Shown here piece by piece: positions 1 through 9,037 of a DNA stretch of 64,000 bases. The notes beneath the pieces are model-generated. The model ran no database searches and was not told the DNA's origin. It saw only the letters and a program-made list of their open reading frames with translations. The stretch comes from Desulfocapsa sp. (lineage in GTDB: Bacteria > Desulfobacterota > Desulfobulbia > Desulfobulbales > Desulfocapsaceae). The translations under genes were made by a program, and so were the position numbers. The stretch covers positions 62,001 through 126,000 of the forward strand of contig JAFLJS010000037.1 in assembly GCA_022712895.1 (NCBI GenBank). Reading direction: 5' to 3'. The first letter of the stretch is position 1, and every line of letters starts with the position of its first letter.

Positions 1-48
1 AAAGAGAACTGCTGTCAGCAGGTAGAGTAGATATTTGCACTTCGTCAT
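1..48 (-). CDS. Start of an unidentified exported protein, cut by window edge
   Basis: Only the first 16 codons are visible, reading MTKCKYLLYLLTAVLF. A lysine followed by a hydrophobic run looks like the beginning of a signal peptide or membrane anchor. A GGGAG ribosome-binding site lies 9 nt before the ATG. It follows the secretin gene on the same strand after an 81-nt gap and could be a further pilus operon gene. The function cannot be named from so little sequence. Confidence 0.55.
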   Translation of the reverse strand, partial: MTKCKYLLYLLTAVLF

Positions 49-129
49 GATTAATTCTCCCTGAAATTCTGTTTAATTCTTGCAGGTAATTAGTGGTTAT
101 TAGGCGATTATTTTTTAACTGAAAATAGG

Positions 130-1932
130 CTAATTAATAATCCGTGGTCTTAAGAGTATGATTAATTCTCGTTTACGGCTGACTTTTTCTTCATACCCAA
201 AGAGATACTTAAAAAAACCGAGGTTACTGGTTCCAGGGATAAATGTTCCTTCTTCCTGCTCGACATTGCTGATGAGTCCACCGATTACCAGCATTTCACC
301 GTCTCTTACCTTAACGGTAGTACTCATTTCTCTTACATTAATAATGGGTAGGCCAATAGTTCCTAACCCAACATCCCTATATTCAATCGGTTCTTCAAGC
401 TCAGAGGTGACAGGAACAAGATTTAAAATGATTTGATCATCATCAAGAATGTTAGCTGTTAAAGCCATGCCTACTCCAGAAAGAACACGCTCAGTTTCTA
501 CAGTGTAGGATATTGTGCCAGTCTCATTGTTAACATCAGATTCAATGGAGTCTATGTAGGTAACATTTCGTCCAACGGTTATAAGTGCAGGCTGTCCGTT
601 TAACACACTCAGTTTAGGGTTAGAAAGAATAGTAGTCTGGCCTTGCTCTTTTACAGCATTTATAAATGAGTCGAAGGTAAAGGCAGCTAGGGAGATAGCA
701 GCACCACCAGCACTGGTGATGAGTTTTCCAACAGTAGCGCCTGCCGTAGTAGCAGCGTTCACGGTGTCAAGTGCGGTTAGTACAGTATTTGTTGTTCTGT
801 CATCACCGGAAAGAGAGTCGGCTGCGGTATAATCGAAGGTCCGATCTCGGATGTCCGTGGTCTGGTATGAACGGTTATTTACTGTATTATTATTGCTTGT
901 ATTATCATATGTTTTATCTTGCCCTTCGTAAAACTGATATCCCCCACTTGAAACCGACAAACTCTTAAGAAGCAAATTCCAGTTGAGTCCTATTGAAGAA
1001 CTATCATTCAAATGAACTTCAATTATTTTAGCTTCGATGGAAATTTGTTTATACAATTCTCTTTTAAGATTCTTGAAATACATCTCAAGCTTATTGAGCA
1101 GTGGTCGTGGAGCGTGGACAGTAATAAGTCCAACAGGTTTATCGATGGTGTACCTATTACCAGATGCTGAAACCTGTCTGGTGACAGTCGCTGTTGAGTT
1201 GCTTGTATCGTTGTCTGAGCTAGCTGTAGCAGGTGATGCAGAGGTCGCTGCAGTTGACCAGGTATCAAGAATAGCGTCCATATTATCTTGAATATTTTGC
1301 CAGATATTAAACTCATTTTCTCTGGAATCAAGTCGTATTGTTCCTTCAATATTAGCTGATGCATCGTTACTGCCTAAAACATTGCCACCTACTGCTGTTT
1401 CGTAGAGTGATTTAGTGAACGGCATTGCGACATGAAACTGTCTGGTCTCTTTGTACCGGACAACAATGGTAGAACCTTCCATCTCGTGATAAAAGTCAAC
1501 TTGGCGAAGTAGATTTTTTACTGCATCATAAAAATCATCATCAGCATTAATATCAACATCAACAAGTACATTTTGATCAACATCACTTGCCCAGGAGACA
1601 CTCATTTTTTTGAGTGCAGCTAAACGTTTGAGGATATCCCAAAGTGGTTGTGGGCCCTGTGTCGAACGAATGGACGCACCTACCTTGATTGCGACATCGG
1701 CAGCGACTTCGTCAAGGCTGTCATTACTGGCACTGCCTACTTGATACGATGGTTTTCGATACTGAACAGGAAGTTGAATCTGTTTTTCAACTTTTTCAAC
1801 TTTTTCAACAGGAGCAACATGTTCAGCAACTGGATCAATTTCAGTTTCAGTCTCCTGGGGAACACAGGAAACGAAAAACAACAGAAAAATAGATAGGCAG
1901 CTTAACGTAGCACCTGAGATTGGTCGTTTCAT
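130..1932 (-). CDS. Lipoprotein secretin, PilQ/MshL type
   Basis: A 600-residue outer-membrane secretin that would form the gated ring through which a type IV pilus leaves the cell. The start is the ATG at 1932, preceded by AAGGGGTG; it opens a lipoprotein signal ending in FVSC with Cys23. Next come an N0/STN-like domain (roughly residues 95-175), an N1-like domain and a C-terminal secretin domain that includes ISIEAKIIEVHLND, the VLNGQPALITVG stretch and a terminal IILLRPRI strand. The arrangement resembles MshL more than classical PilQ because AMIN domains are absent. It is the last complete gene of the pilMNOP operon. A tandem VEKVEKVEK run follows the lipid anchor. Confidence 0.88.
   Translation of the reverse strand: MKRPISGATLSCLSIFLLFFVSCVPQETETEIDPVAEHVAPVEKVEKVEKQIQLPVQYRKPSYQVGSASNDSLDEVAADVAIKVGASIRSTQGPQPLWDILKRLAALKKMSVSWASDVDQNVLVDVDINADDDFYDAVKNLLRQVDFYHEMEGSTIVVRYKETRQFHVAMPFTKSLYETAVGGNVLGSNDASANIEGTIRLDSRENEFNIWQNIQDNMDAILDTWSTAATSASPATASSDNDTSNSTATVTRQVSASGNRYTIDKPVGLITVHAPRPLLNKLEMYFKNLKRELYKQISIEAKIIEVHLNDSSSIGLNWNLLLKSLSVSSGGYQFYEGQDKTYDNTSNNNTVNNRSYQTTDIRDRTFDYTAADSLSGDDRTTNTVLTALDTVNAATTAGATVGKLITSAGGAAISLAAFTFDSFINAVKEQGQTTILSNPKLSVLNGQPALITVGRNVTYIDSIESDVNNETGTISYTVETERVLSGVGMALTANILDDDQIILNLVPVTSELEEPIEYRDVGLGTIGLPIINVREMSTTVKVRDGEMLVIGGLISNVEQEEGTFIPGTSNLGFFKYLFGYEEKVSRKRELIILLRPRIIN
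1783..1809. repeat. Three tandem 9-bp units in the secretin gene
   Basis: TTTTTCAAC occurs three times in a row on the plus strand, encoding VEKVEKVEK just after the lipid anchor of the secretin. Unit-length slippage would keep the frame, so the linker length could vary between strains. Confidence 0.8.
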
Positions 1933-1978
1933 GAAACACCCCTTGGGCAATGAAAAAAATAGCATGTTTATTTGTCAG

Positions 1979-3820
1979 TTAATTGTTGTTCATGGTCAGT
2001 CGGCCACGAATGTATTTTTTCAGACCGGGACCCAACTGATAACCAGAGTAAAGTAGTGTCTTGTACTGCTCAGTTGCTTTTGCTGTGAGGCCCATTGTAT
2101 CGTAAAGGCGAGCTCTGGATATCATGGTGTCGACGGTATCACTGTAAACATTAGTATATCGGTCGAGCAATTTTAAAGCGGCTTCTGGCTGGTTTTTTTC
2201 TTCGCTGAATGCAGCGTAGCTGATTAACGCCTCTTTCAGTGGTGGTTCTCCATTGATACTCTGAGAGAAAAATTCCATGGCGTCTGAAACGTTATCCATA
2301 TTCGCAGAAGCAATCGCTGCATAAAGAGCAGCATGATAGTCCTGTTTTTTCAGCTTCAGTGTTTCTTTGGCAAAATGTACTGCTTTGGCATTGTTGCTTA
2401 GATTAACAAGATAGAGGGCGGCAAGTTTGTTAGAGATCTTTTCATTTTTTGGCCAAAGTTCGAATGCTTTTTCGTACATGGCCGCAGCATCTTCAATGTC
2501 GTTATTTTTCTCTTCGATTTTTGCTCTACGCAAGAATTCTTTGGCCTGCATAACCTCGGCAGGAAGGCTTGCGGACTGCTGTATGATCATTGCTTCCTGT
2601 TGGATAACTTCAATATCTGCCTCAAAAGTAAGATTATCACTGGCACTCTCTGGCCAGTCGAAATTGTTTTTGGCAGGATAGATAACAATCGTGTTGTGGC
2701 GTTCTTCTTTTTTGAGGTTTTTCAGATTGAGAATGATATCGAGTGCAAAATCCCAAGGAACATCATTTAAGGCAAGGGTGAGGGAGCCGCTCACAGCGTC
2801 ATCTACAATCAGGTTAATATCACTTATTTGACGAAACAGTCTGAAGACATTGTGTAGATCAATTTTGTAAAAATCAACACTTATTCTTTTTGCCTTATAG
2901 CCAGAGAAACCAAATGAGTCCTGTAACTCTTCAGCCGCAATGGAGGCCATTGCAGCATTGGAAGATTTGCCAGTGATGGCAGCCTCTGAGGATTCAATGA
3001 GTGCATCAAGGGTAGGGTCAGAGGTCGTGGCTACGGAGTTAGTTTCTGCAACTGTTACTAAGAGTCCTTGTGGTACAGTTTTAACAGTATAAGAGAAAAG
3101 GTCTTGTTGCTCTGAGTCAAAGACAATACGTACACCAGAGCCTCTGGTTGCAACTCTAATTCTGTCGATACTTGATGAGCCAATGACTTTTTCACGGACA
3201 AGTTCAGAGCCGTCAATATCATTAATATCTATAAACATAGAGTCATTAATATTAGCTCGTCCAGTTACCGTATCCTCTCTGAATTGCTTTATTGGTATGC
3301 TGGCCTGAAAGAGGATTTCCGTTTGCTTTTCACTCCTACGGACAGTAATATCGCGCAACACAGCGGATTCCGATTTTTGTGAAATAGGTGCTTTTATCTC
3401 ATCTTTTGGAAAGATTTGGATCGCCAGATTGTTGTCAATTTTGTCGACTTTGTATGTGTGGCTTTCTGCAAGGGTAATCTCAAATCGTGTAATCTGGGGT
3501 GATTTATCTCTCAACAATGTGACGTTCAGAGTAGCAAAACCATTTTTAGGGAGTACTGTTGCAATATCAATATTCCCTGCCAGTTCAGCACCGGCTATAT
3601 CAATCACCAAACGAGTGGGAGAAAATAGCTCGTATTGAGTATAGGCTGGTGCAGTGTCACCCTGAAGTACCACAAGTAGACTGTCATTTTGCAGATTTGC
3701 CTCAATAGTCTGCACAGTATACGTTCCTGCGTTTCCATCTATTGCCTGGCCGATGGTTGCAAGAAACAGGAAAAAAGACAGGACAATAGCCAGAGAACAT
3801 TTGGAGTGCTTGTTATACAT
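1979..3820 (-). CDS. PilQ-like AMIN-N0 protein with C-terminal TPRs, no secretin domain
   Basis: A 613-residue exported protein. A signal peptide (cleavage near IGQA-IDG) is followed by two AMIN domains (roughly residues 32-138 and 150-262), which in PilQ bind peptidoglycan. Then comes an STN/N0 domain (about 305-385, with VDFYKIDLHNVFRLFRQISD and the PWDFALDIILNL helix). In PilQ a secretin barrel would follow; here TPR-like helical repeats occupy about 420-600. It lies between pilP and a separate secretin gene, 3 nt after the pilP stop. The likely role, by inference, is the periplasmic half of a split PilQ, with the TPRs replacing a pilotin-type function. A fixed gene symbol is avoided because the pore domain is missing. 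Confidence 0.8.
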   Translation of the reverse strand: MYNKHSKCSLAIVLSFFLFLATIGQAIDGNAGTYTVQTIEANLQNDSLLVVLQGDTAPAYTQYELFSPTRLVIDIAGAELAGNIDIATVLPKNGFATLNVTLLRDKSPQITRFEITLAESHTYKVDKIDNNLAIQIFPKDEIKAPISQKSESAVLRDITVRRSEKQTEILFQASIPIKQFREDTVTGRANINDSMFIDINDIDGSELVREKVIGSSSIDRIRVATRGSGVRIVFDSEQQDLFSYTVKTVPQGLLVTVAETNSVATTSDPTLDALIESSEAAITGKSSNAAMASIAAEELQDSFGFSGYKAKRISVDFYKIDLHNVFRLFRQISDINLIVDDAVSGSLTLALNDVPWDFALDIILNLKNLKKEERHNTIVIYPAKNNFDWPESASDNLTFEADIEVIQQEAMIIQQSASLPAEVMQAKEFLRRAKIEEKNNDIEDAAAMYEKAFELWPKNEKISNKLAALYLVNLSNNAKAVHFAKETLKLKKQDYHAALYAAIASANMDNVSDAMEFFSQSINGEPPLKEALISYAAFSEEKNQPEAALKLLDRYTNVYSDTVDTMISRARLYDTMGLTAKATEQYKTLLYSGYQLGPGLKKYIRGRLTMNNN

Positions 3821-3823
3821 TGT

Positions 3824-4348
3824 TTATTCTTCACCCTCTTTCTTTAGGAGCATAACGATATTGCTTGTTAGTTTTTTACCGGCTCGGGTAAAAGCGGTTT
3901 CTTCAATTGTAACTTTATTTGATTGGATAGAGGTAACGATCCCTCGTCGCCCTATTTCCATGCCAGTTTGAAGGATATACCCCTTTCCAGTGGTATCCTC
4001 AACCATGGCAAAATCATTCTCGTCAGCCATAACTATAGCCACAAGATTTAATTGGCCTGGTTCAAAAAGCTGCATTCCTGTGAGTTGGTCTTCTACGGGA
4101 AGGATTTCATCTATCTTTGCCGCTTGAGATTTCTCAGATATAAAAGGAACAAAAGGGTCATTTCGACCTTCAATCAAATACTCAAAAAGTACCGGGTCGG
4201 AAGCTTCTGCACTTACTTGTGCCCCCTCTATTTGATTCGTACTTTCCAAGCAAAATGCATTCTGGTAGAAACCCATAAGCCCGCAAAATATTATAGCTGA
4301 GAGAGTCAGGCTCTTTTGTTGCCTTTTTAGTATGGTTGGTATTTGCAT
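3824..4348 (-). CDS. pilP: Type IV pilus assembly protein PilP
   Basis: A 174-residue protein with an N-terminal signal or anchor segment (ending near NAFCLES) and a C-terminal beta-domain containing the pattern GQLNLVAIVMADENDFAMVEDTTGKGY, written here only as its landmarks GQLNLVAIV and FAMVEDTTGKGY. That is the PilP homology region, which binds the N0 domain of the secretin and couples it to PilN/PilO. PilP is normally an inner-membrane lipoprotein; the only Cys here (FCLES) may be the lipidated residue but the lipobox is poor. It sits 14 nt after pilO and 3 nt before the PilQ-like gene. Confidence 0.88.
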   Translation of the reverse strand: MQIPTILKRQQKSLTLSAIIFCGLMGFYQNAFCLESTNQIEGAQVSAEASDPVLFEYLIEGRNDPFVPFISEKSQAAKIDEILPVEDQLTGMQLFEPGQLNLVAIVMADENDFAMVEDTTGKGYILQTGMEIGRRGIVTSIQSNKVTIEETAFTRAGKKLTSNIVMLLKKEGEE

Positions 4349-4362
4349 ATGGTTGGCTTACT

Positions 4363-4980
4363 CTATTTTTTCTTCTTGGGTTGTGCCAGTTTCTTGTTAG
4401 TGAACCTGTATGTGACCAGGCGACAGCTGGAGTTTAAGAGCATTTCTCCAGATTCTTTTTTGGGACCACCCATGGTTATGTTTGAGACGGTTACAATACG
4501 ATCCAATTTTGAGATCTGATCCAGGAAAATTCCCATATTATGGTATGGTCCTCGTACTTTAATCTCCACCGGAATCTCAGAATAAAAATCTTTAGGTACA
4601 TCAGACTGCGGCTTAAATGTGAGAAAATCAAGGCCTGCGCCACGACCAAGGGCTGAAATATTTGTTAACAATGTGGGGATTTCTTTCTCTTTTGGCAACA
4701 ATAGTGATGCTTCTGCAAAGCGTTCTTCAGTGGCATTTAATTCAGCTTGGAGTTTACCTCGATTTGCTGCTTTGGCTTTAGCTTTTTGCAGGTCACGTTT
4801 AAGTGTGGTGCGCTGACTTACCAGTTGGCTGTTCTTCTCCTGTTGCGGTTGGAACCAAAAGAAGTAGAAGAGAACTACTGGCAGAAGAAAAAGTAGTGCA
4901 GCAATTGCCACCTTGAACTTTTTTTCAAGAGGGATGTATTTATCATCTATGAATGTCGCAAAAGCGTTATTCTTTTTCAT
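4363..4980 (-). CDS. pilO: Type IV pilus inner-membrane protein PilO
   Basis: A 205-residue bitopic inner-membrane protein. One transmembrane helix (about residues 24-45, rich in L, F and V) is followed by a periplasmic coiled coil and a ferredoxin-like domain (PVEIKVRGPYHNMGIFLDQI), the typical PilO build. With PilN it forms the periplasmic heterodimer linking cytoplasmic PilM to PilP and the secretin. The lysine-rich tail (QPKKKK) is unusual only in composition. The gene lies 15 nt after pilN. Confidence 0.92.
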   Translation of the reverse strand: MKKNNAFATFIDDKYIPLEKKFKVAIAALLFLLPVVLFYFFWFQPQQEKNSQLVSQRTTLKRDLQKAKAKAANRGKLQAELNATEERFAEASLLLPKEKEIPTLLTNISALGRGAGLDFLTFKPQSDVPKDFYSEIPVEIKVRGPYHNMGIFLDQISKLDRIVTVSNITMGGPKKESGEMLLNSSCRLVTYRFTNKKLAQPKKKK

Positions 4981-4995
4981 ATGCTGGAGCGCTGT

Positions 4996-5568
4996 CTATT
5001 TTTTAGTTTCCGGAGTCTCTTCTTTGGGGCTTACGATCGAACAGGCCAAAGAAAAGCTCTTTAAATTTCTTCCTGATACTTTAGTTAGAGACGCATTGGA
5101 AAGGTTTACTCCACTAATATACGGAGATTCTTTTAATGAATCCATAAACTGGGCAATTGTCCTATTATCGAGGGCTACTCCAGTTAATGAAAGACTGGTA
5201 CCCTGCTGCTTCAGTGACTTCAGCCACATCCGCTTTGAATCGACTTTATTTGCAACTGCATCGAGGATGTGAACAGTAGTGGCAGAGTCTCGTTTTAACT
5301 TTTTGATTATTCCGATTTTATTTTCAAGGTCTTTTTTTGCTGTCTCTAACCGTTTCATTTCCTTCAGAATAGGCGCATATTTTTTCTTTTCTACTTTTAG
5401 TTGAGCGATTTGCGACTCAATGGTATTGATTTTTGTCGACTGTAAAAAGGCGACAGTACCCAGAATAAGAAGTAGAAAAACTACTAAAGTAGTAAAGCTG
5501 ACTATCTGATTACGTGCGTTTGCACGTTTTTTCAGCTGACGTATGGGAAGGAGATTAATTCTTAGCAT
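4996..5568 (-). CDS. pilN: Type IV pilus assembly protein PilN
   Basis: A 190-residue PilN. The N-terminal MLRINLLPIR is the conserved cytoplasmic motif that docks into PilM. A transmembrane segment (about residues 22-45), a coiled coil and a periplasmic ferredoxin-like domain follow (MWLKSLKQQGTSLSLTGVA). It starts 9 nt after the pilM stop, consistent with co-translation and with a stable PilM-PilN pair. Confidence 0.93.
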   Translation of the reverse strand: MLRINLLPIRQLKKRANARNQIVSFTTLVVFLLLILGTVAFLQSTKINTIESQIAQLKVEKKKYAPILKEMKRLETAKKDLENKIGIIKKLKRDSATTVHILDAVANKVDSKRMWLKSLKQQGTSLSLTGVALDNRTIAQFMDSLKESPYISGVNLSNASLTKVSGRNLKSFSLACSIVSPKEETPETKK

Positions 5569-5577
5569 ATTGGCAGC

Positions 5578-6636
5578 CTATATCACCGATGGACGGATGG
5601 CAATGCCAGTGGCAATGGCCATTTCCGGTCCAACACTTTTCAGATAATCAGGGTCGATTTTCTTTGAATTTACGGTCATGTTGCTAAATGGGTTAAAAAG
5701 TTCTACTGGTAATTCGGTCTCGTTTGCAAGAAACTCAAGTAAACCCGTAACCTTGGAGCCACCACCACTCAATACAAGGCGATGAAGTGGTGCTTCCTGG
5801 TGGTTGGCATGATAGAGATCGATAGCTTTTTTTATCTCAAGAACCCATTGGGTACAGGTTGAAGTGAAAATTTCTTCTATTTCAGCCTGTTTCTCTTCGG
5901 CTGGAATGTGGCCAAGTTTCAGGGCTTCGGCATCTTCATAACTAATATCAAAAGTTGCTTCTATCTGCTCTGTCAACTGCTGACTCCCAACAACTATGTC
6001 GCGGGCAACGACGGAAACACCTTCAGAAATGATGTTAATGTTCATTTTGGCTGCGCCAATATCCACCAGAGCAACATTCTCGTCTTTAGGGTAGTTGTAC
6101 TCGTAAGTGTTTTCTAGTGCAAAACCGTCGACATCGACGATAACAGGTTTAAGGTCAAGACCTTCGAACATTTCAAGATATTCGTCAACAATGTCTTTTT
6201 TTGCAGCCACCAGCATAACATCTGTTCTTTCTTCATCACCTTGATTTGTCTTCAGATCCTGAAAGTCTAAATACACATCTTCAATATCAAAAGGAATATA
6301 CTGCTCTGCTTCAGACTGGATATGTTCTTCCAGCTCTTCATCACTCATGACCTGAAGGTTTACTTTCTTCACAATCACTGAGTATCCAGAGATGGAAAAA
6401 CCAATTTTCTTCTTCTTGATTTTAAGGTTTTTAAAGAGTTCTTTAATCTTGTCGGCTACAACATCGGGATCAATCAAGGTTCCATCGTCCACTGCCCCTT
6501 CAGGAAGGGTAGCACTGCCAAGATTGACAACAGCATAGGCCTTGTCAGTTCGTTTGAGCTGGCAGACTTTGACGGCATGGGAACCAATATCTATACCGAT
6601 AACAAGGTCTTCTCTTGAAAGGAAGGGCAGGTTCAT
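5578..6636 (-). CDS. pilM: Type IV pilus actin-like ATPase PilM
   Basis: A 352-residue cytoplasmic FtsA/actin-fold protein. The phosphate-1 loop is VIGIDIGSHAVK near the N terminus. The SHS2-like insertion and the second phosphate loop (ALVDIGAAKMNINII) are clear, and LVLSGGGSKVTGL is the adenosine motif. PilM recruits PilN and passes the motor-ATPase signal to the trans-envelope complex. It is the first gene of the pilus operon (pilM-N-O-P-AMIN/TPR-secretin), with the major pilin and the motor ATPases not in this window. Confidence 0.95.
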   Translation of the reverse strand: MNLPFLSREDLVIGIDIGSHAVKVCQLKRTDKAYAVVNLGSATLPEGAVDDGTLIDPDVVADKIKELFKNLKIKKKKIGFSISGYSVIVKKVNLQVMSDEELEEHIQSEAEQYIPFDIEDVYLDFQDLKTNQGDEERTDVMLVAAKKDIVDEYLEMFEGLDLKPVIVDVDGFALENTYEYNYPKDENVALVDIGAAKMNINIISEGVSVVARDIVVGSQQLTEQIEATFDISYEDAEALKLGHIPAEEKQAEIEEIFTSTCTQWVLEIKKAIDLYHANHQEAPLHRLVLSGGGSKVTGLLEFLANETELPVELFNPFSNMTVNSKKIDPDYLKSVGPEMAIATGIAIRPSVI

Positions 6637-7104
6637 TAGTTTTTTTATCTATGCTTGAGAACAAAATTTGTCGCCTGTAACGTTTATTTCATCGAAAATT
6701 ACAGACATTAAACTGCTAGCTCATATTAAGGACACAAAAAAAAACGTTTGTCAAGGAGATGGCCCGTAATATTAGATTTTTCTTGTTGCTAAAACAGGCG
6801 GTTAAGAAGTGTCTGGAAAGCTGTGGGCTTGGCGCTGCACTATATGTAGGACATGTTGGTATATACTCCCCGCTATATAGTATAGGTACCCAAGGCAGGG
6901 GGGTGGTGCTGAAAGTCTTGGTTTTATTTTGTTTCCTTATCGTTTTCGATGATGTGCACTCTCCATATATTGCATTGAATGGCAGGTTTTTGTTCGTTTG
7001 TGGGAGTTGGTTGCAGGAGGCTAAGTGCAATTTCGAGGTTGTGAAAGTGACCATCAAACCCGTAAGCTGATTCAAAAAATGCTTATCGTAGAGTGCCCGA
7101 GAAG
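6637..7104. other. Intergenic region upstream of the pil operon
   Basis: 468 bases without a gene I can support. It is AT-rich next to pilM and contains short TATA-rich stretches around 6850-6895. Open frames exist on both strands (for example 6759-7070 plus) but have no usable ribosome-binding site and no recognisable protein. It probably holds the pil promoter and the end of the upstream minus-strand transcript. Confidence 0.5.
6724..6754 (-). promoter_or_regulatory. Possible sigma-70-type promoter for pilM
   Basis: On the minus strand a perfect TTGACA (6754-6749) is followed after 19 bases by TTAATA (6729-6724), about 90 bases before the pilM ATG. The -35 is ideal but the spacing is 1-2 bases long and the -10 weak, so this is a candidate only. 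Confidence 0.3.
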
Positions 7105-8013
7105 CTATTTAGGTTTGGTTTGTCTCTGGTTAATAAGATAGATACCTGAGAAAACCAATGTTCCTCCAATAATAAGAGAGCGTTCCAATTGTTCGCCTAG
7201 CAGGAGAGTGCCAAATAGAATACCACTTACTGGAACCAGATTGACGTACATGACTGCCCGGCTGGCACCGAGTTTTTTTACACCATCATAAAACCAGATA
7301 AATCCTAGAGTTGTCCCGAAAAATGCAAAGTAGAAGAGACACCCGATACCGACTGTGCTAAGACCCTCGATTTCAAACAGGTGGCCACTGAAAAGAGCTG
7401 TGATGAGAAGAAAAAATGCGCCTACAGAGCATGAGTAAGCCACTGCAACCAGAGGAGCGATATCTTTCAGGAGCTTTTTGCCGATGAGAGTGTACGCAGA
7501 CCAACTGATTACGCAACCAACTATGTAGAGTTCTCCTACGCCTCCAATATTGCCCTGAAAAAAAGTTGCAGGATGCCCCCTTGAAATAACAACCAGCGCT
7601 CCACTGACGGAGAGTATCATGCCAATGCTTCGACGAAGGTTGCTTCGTTCGCCAAACATAAGTATGGCAAAAAACGTCGTGATAACCGGGTTGACTGCAA
7701 TGATTAGGGATGCACGTCCTGCTTCTACTGTTTGCAGGCCAGTAAAAAAGAAAATGTTGTAGGCAAAAACACCGGTCATCCCCAGTAATGCCATAGCTCC
7801 CCACTGTTTTTTTGTTAAGCTTGGTAGCTTTTTGTCACGGATCAAAATTGCGCTCAAAAGCATTGCTGAAGCTAAAACAAAACGAAATGTTGAGGCAGTT
7901 ATCGGGTGTAGCTCTTCGGCCAGCAGGCGTCCGGCCACAAATGTTCCACCCCAGAATATCATGGTCAGGACAAGGCGGATATGGACGCTTGCAGAAAAAG
8001 TGGGTTCAGTCAT
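7105..8013 (-). CDS. EamA/DMT-family transporter
   Basis: A 302-residue integral membrane protein with about ten hydrophobic segments in two EamA repeats. Landmarks are FWGGTFVAGRLL in the first helix, the ALLGMTGVFAYNIFFFTGL segment, and FAFFGTTLGFIWFYDGVKKLG in the second repeat. The family exports small metabolites such as amino acids, but the substrate cannot be told from sequence. No good ribosome-binding site precedes the chosen ATG, so the exact start is uncertain. It follows the WYL regulator gene on the same strand after 91 nt and could be its target, which is an inference from position only. Confidence 0.85.
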   Translation of the reverse strand: MTEPTFSASVHIRLVLTMIFWGGTFVAGRLLAEELHPITASTFRFVLASAMLLSAILIRDKKLPSLTKKQWGAMALLGMTGVFAYNIFFFTGLQTVEAGRASLIIAVNPVITTFFAILMFGERSNLRRSIGMILSVSGALVVISRGHPATFFQGNIGGVGELYIVGCVISWSAYTLIGKKLLKDIAPLVAVAYSCSVGAFFLLITALFSGHLFEIEGLSTVGIGCLFYFAFFGTTLGFIWFYDGVKKLGASRAVMYVNLVPVSGILFGTLLLGEQLERSLIIGGTLVFSGIYLINQRQTKPK

Positions 8014-8104
8014 GGAGGGGACACTGTATAGAAAGGTTAGAAATAATAATATGAGTATTAGTCAAAAATGTTTTTATTGTCTTTTGGCAATTTTCTGAAT
8101 GCGT

Positions 8105-9037
8105 TTAATGGTATAGCTTCACCATCTTTTTTGCTTCGTCAGCGATACGCTTCTGAAGGCTAGCCGGTTCCAGCACCTTGGCCATGGAACCATACTGCAA
8201 GATTTTCATCGTTATTTCCCGGTCATCGGCCACTGGTAGTGCTAAAATAATACCATTATTACAATGTTCAATCGTCTGGTTCCTGTGCCAGTGTTGTCTG
8301 CGAACCATCTCTGCTGCTGTGCCAGTGAATAAGATTTTGGCGTGGTAACGTGTCATTCCTGTAAATATTCCAAAGGCATCATCGAGGTATGCTTTTGGAA
8401 CAGGGTGAGATCGTTTTCCGAGCTTGCCTCCAGTTGTTGCGTTGGTTATTCGTGCCATATGAAATAGGCGATGGTCTTTTCGCAAATAGCAGTATGCCAG
8501 CAGGTACCAGCTTCCCTGGTAGTTGACGAGTTGTAAGGGCTCAAGGGTGCGGATGCTTTGTCGGGCATTGGCGGAGGTGTATCGAATCACAAGAAGTTTT
8601 TCCTGTAGTAGTGCCTCGATAATAGATTCAAAAATTGCTGGTTCGAGGTTTTCGACTTCTATCCATTGGCAGAGGATATTCTCCATTAAACGTTCATAGC
8701 CCGGTGCAATCAGTTGGCTCAGCCGGTTTTCCAGTTTTTTCATTTCCGGTAAATTAGCAAGGCCTGCTTCATCTGCCATTTTTTTGAGTAGCCCCATGAG
8801 GAAGAGGAGTTTGGGACTATCTTCGAAGGGCAGGGTGAAATCATTATCGGTGTAGTAGTAGCCGTTGTGAACGGAATTAAAGGCAAGAGGTGCCAGTAGT
8901 CGATCGCGCAGGTAGCTGATATCCCGGTGGGCAGTGGCGCGGGAAAGCTCAAACTCTTCAACCAGGGTTCTGGCATTTGGGAAACGATTGTTTTTGAGCT
9001 TTTGGTGGAAGGCGTAGATGCGTTCGAGCTGGCTCAT
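8105..9037 (-). CDS. HTH-WYL transcriptional regulator
   Basis: A 310-residue cytoplasmic regulator. The N-terminal winged helix (about residues 1-65, FELSRATAHRDISYLRDRL as recognition region) is followed by a WYL domain (about 150-230) with the diagnostic GSWYLLAYC and downstream RLFHMARI. WYL domains sense a ligand, often nucleotide or single-stranded nucleic acid. The gene starts at the base after the rpoN stop, so it is translationally coupled to sigma-54. The position normally taken by hpf or ptsN next to rpoN is here occupied by this regulator. Confidence 0.88.
   Translation of the reverse strand: MSQLERIYAFHQKLKNNRFPNARTLVEEFELSRATAHRDISYLRDRLLAPLAFNSVHNGYYYTDNDFTLPFEDSPKLLFLMGLLKKMADEAGLANLPEMKKLENRLSQLIAPGYERLMENILCQWIEVENLEPAIFESIIEALLQEKLLVIRYTSANARQSIRTLEPLQLVNYQGSWYLLAYCYLRKDHRLFHMARITNATTGGKLGKRSHPVPKAYLDDAFGIFTGMTRYHAKILFTGTAAEMVRRQHWHRNQTIEHCNNGIILALPVADDREITMKILQYGSMAKVLEPASLQKRIADEAKKMVKLYH

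Noticed and set aside
6759-7070. A 103-codon plus-strand open frame in the pil upstream region
   Set aside because: The AGGAG touches the ATG with no spacing, the protein looks like nothing known, and the opposite strand is open too.
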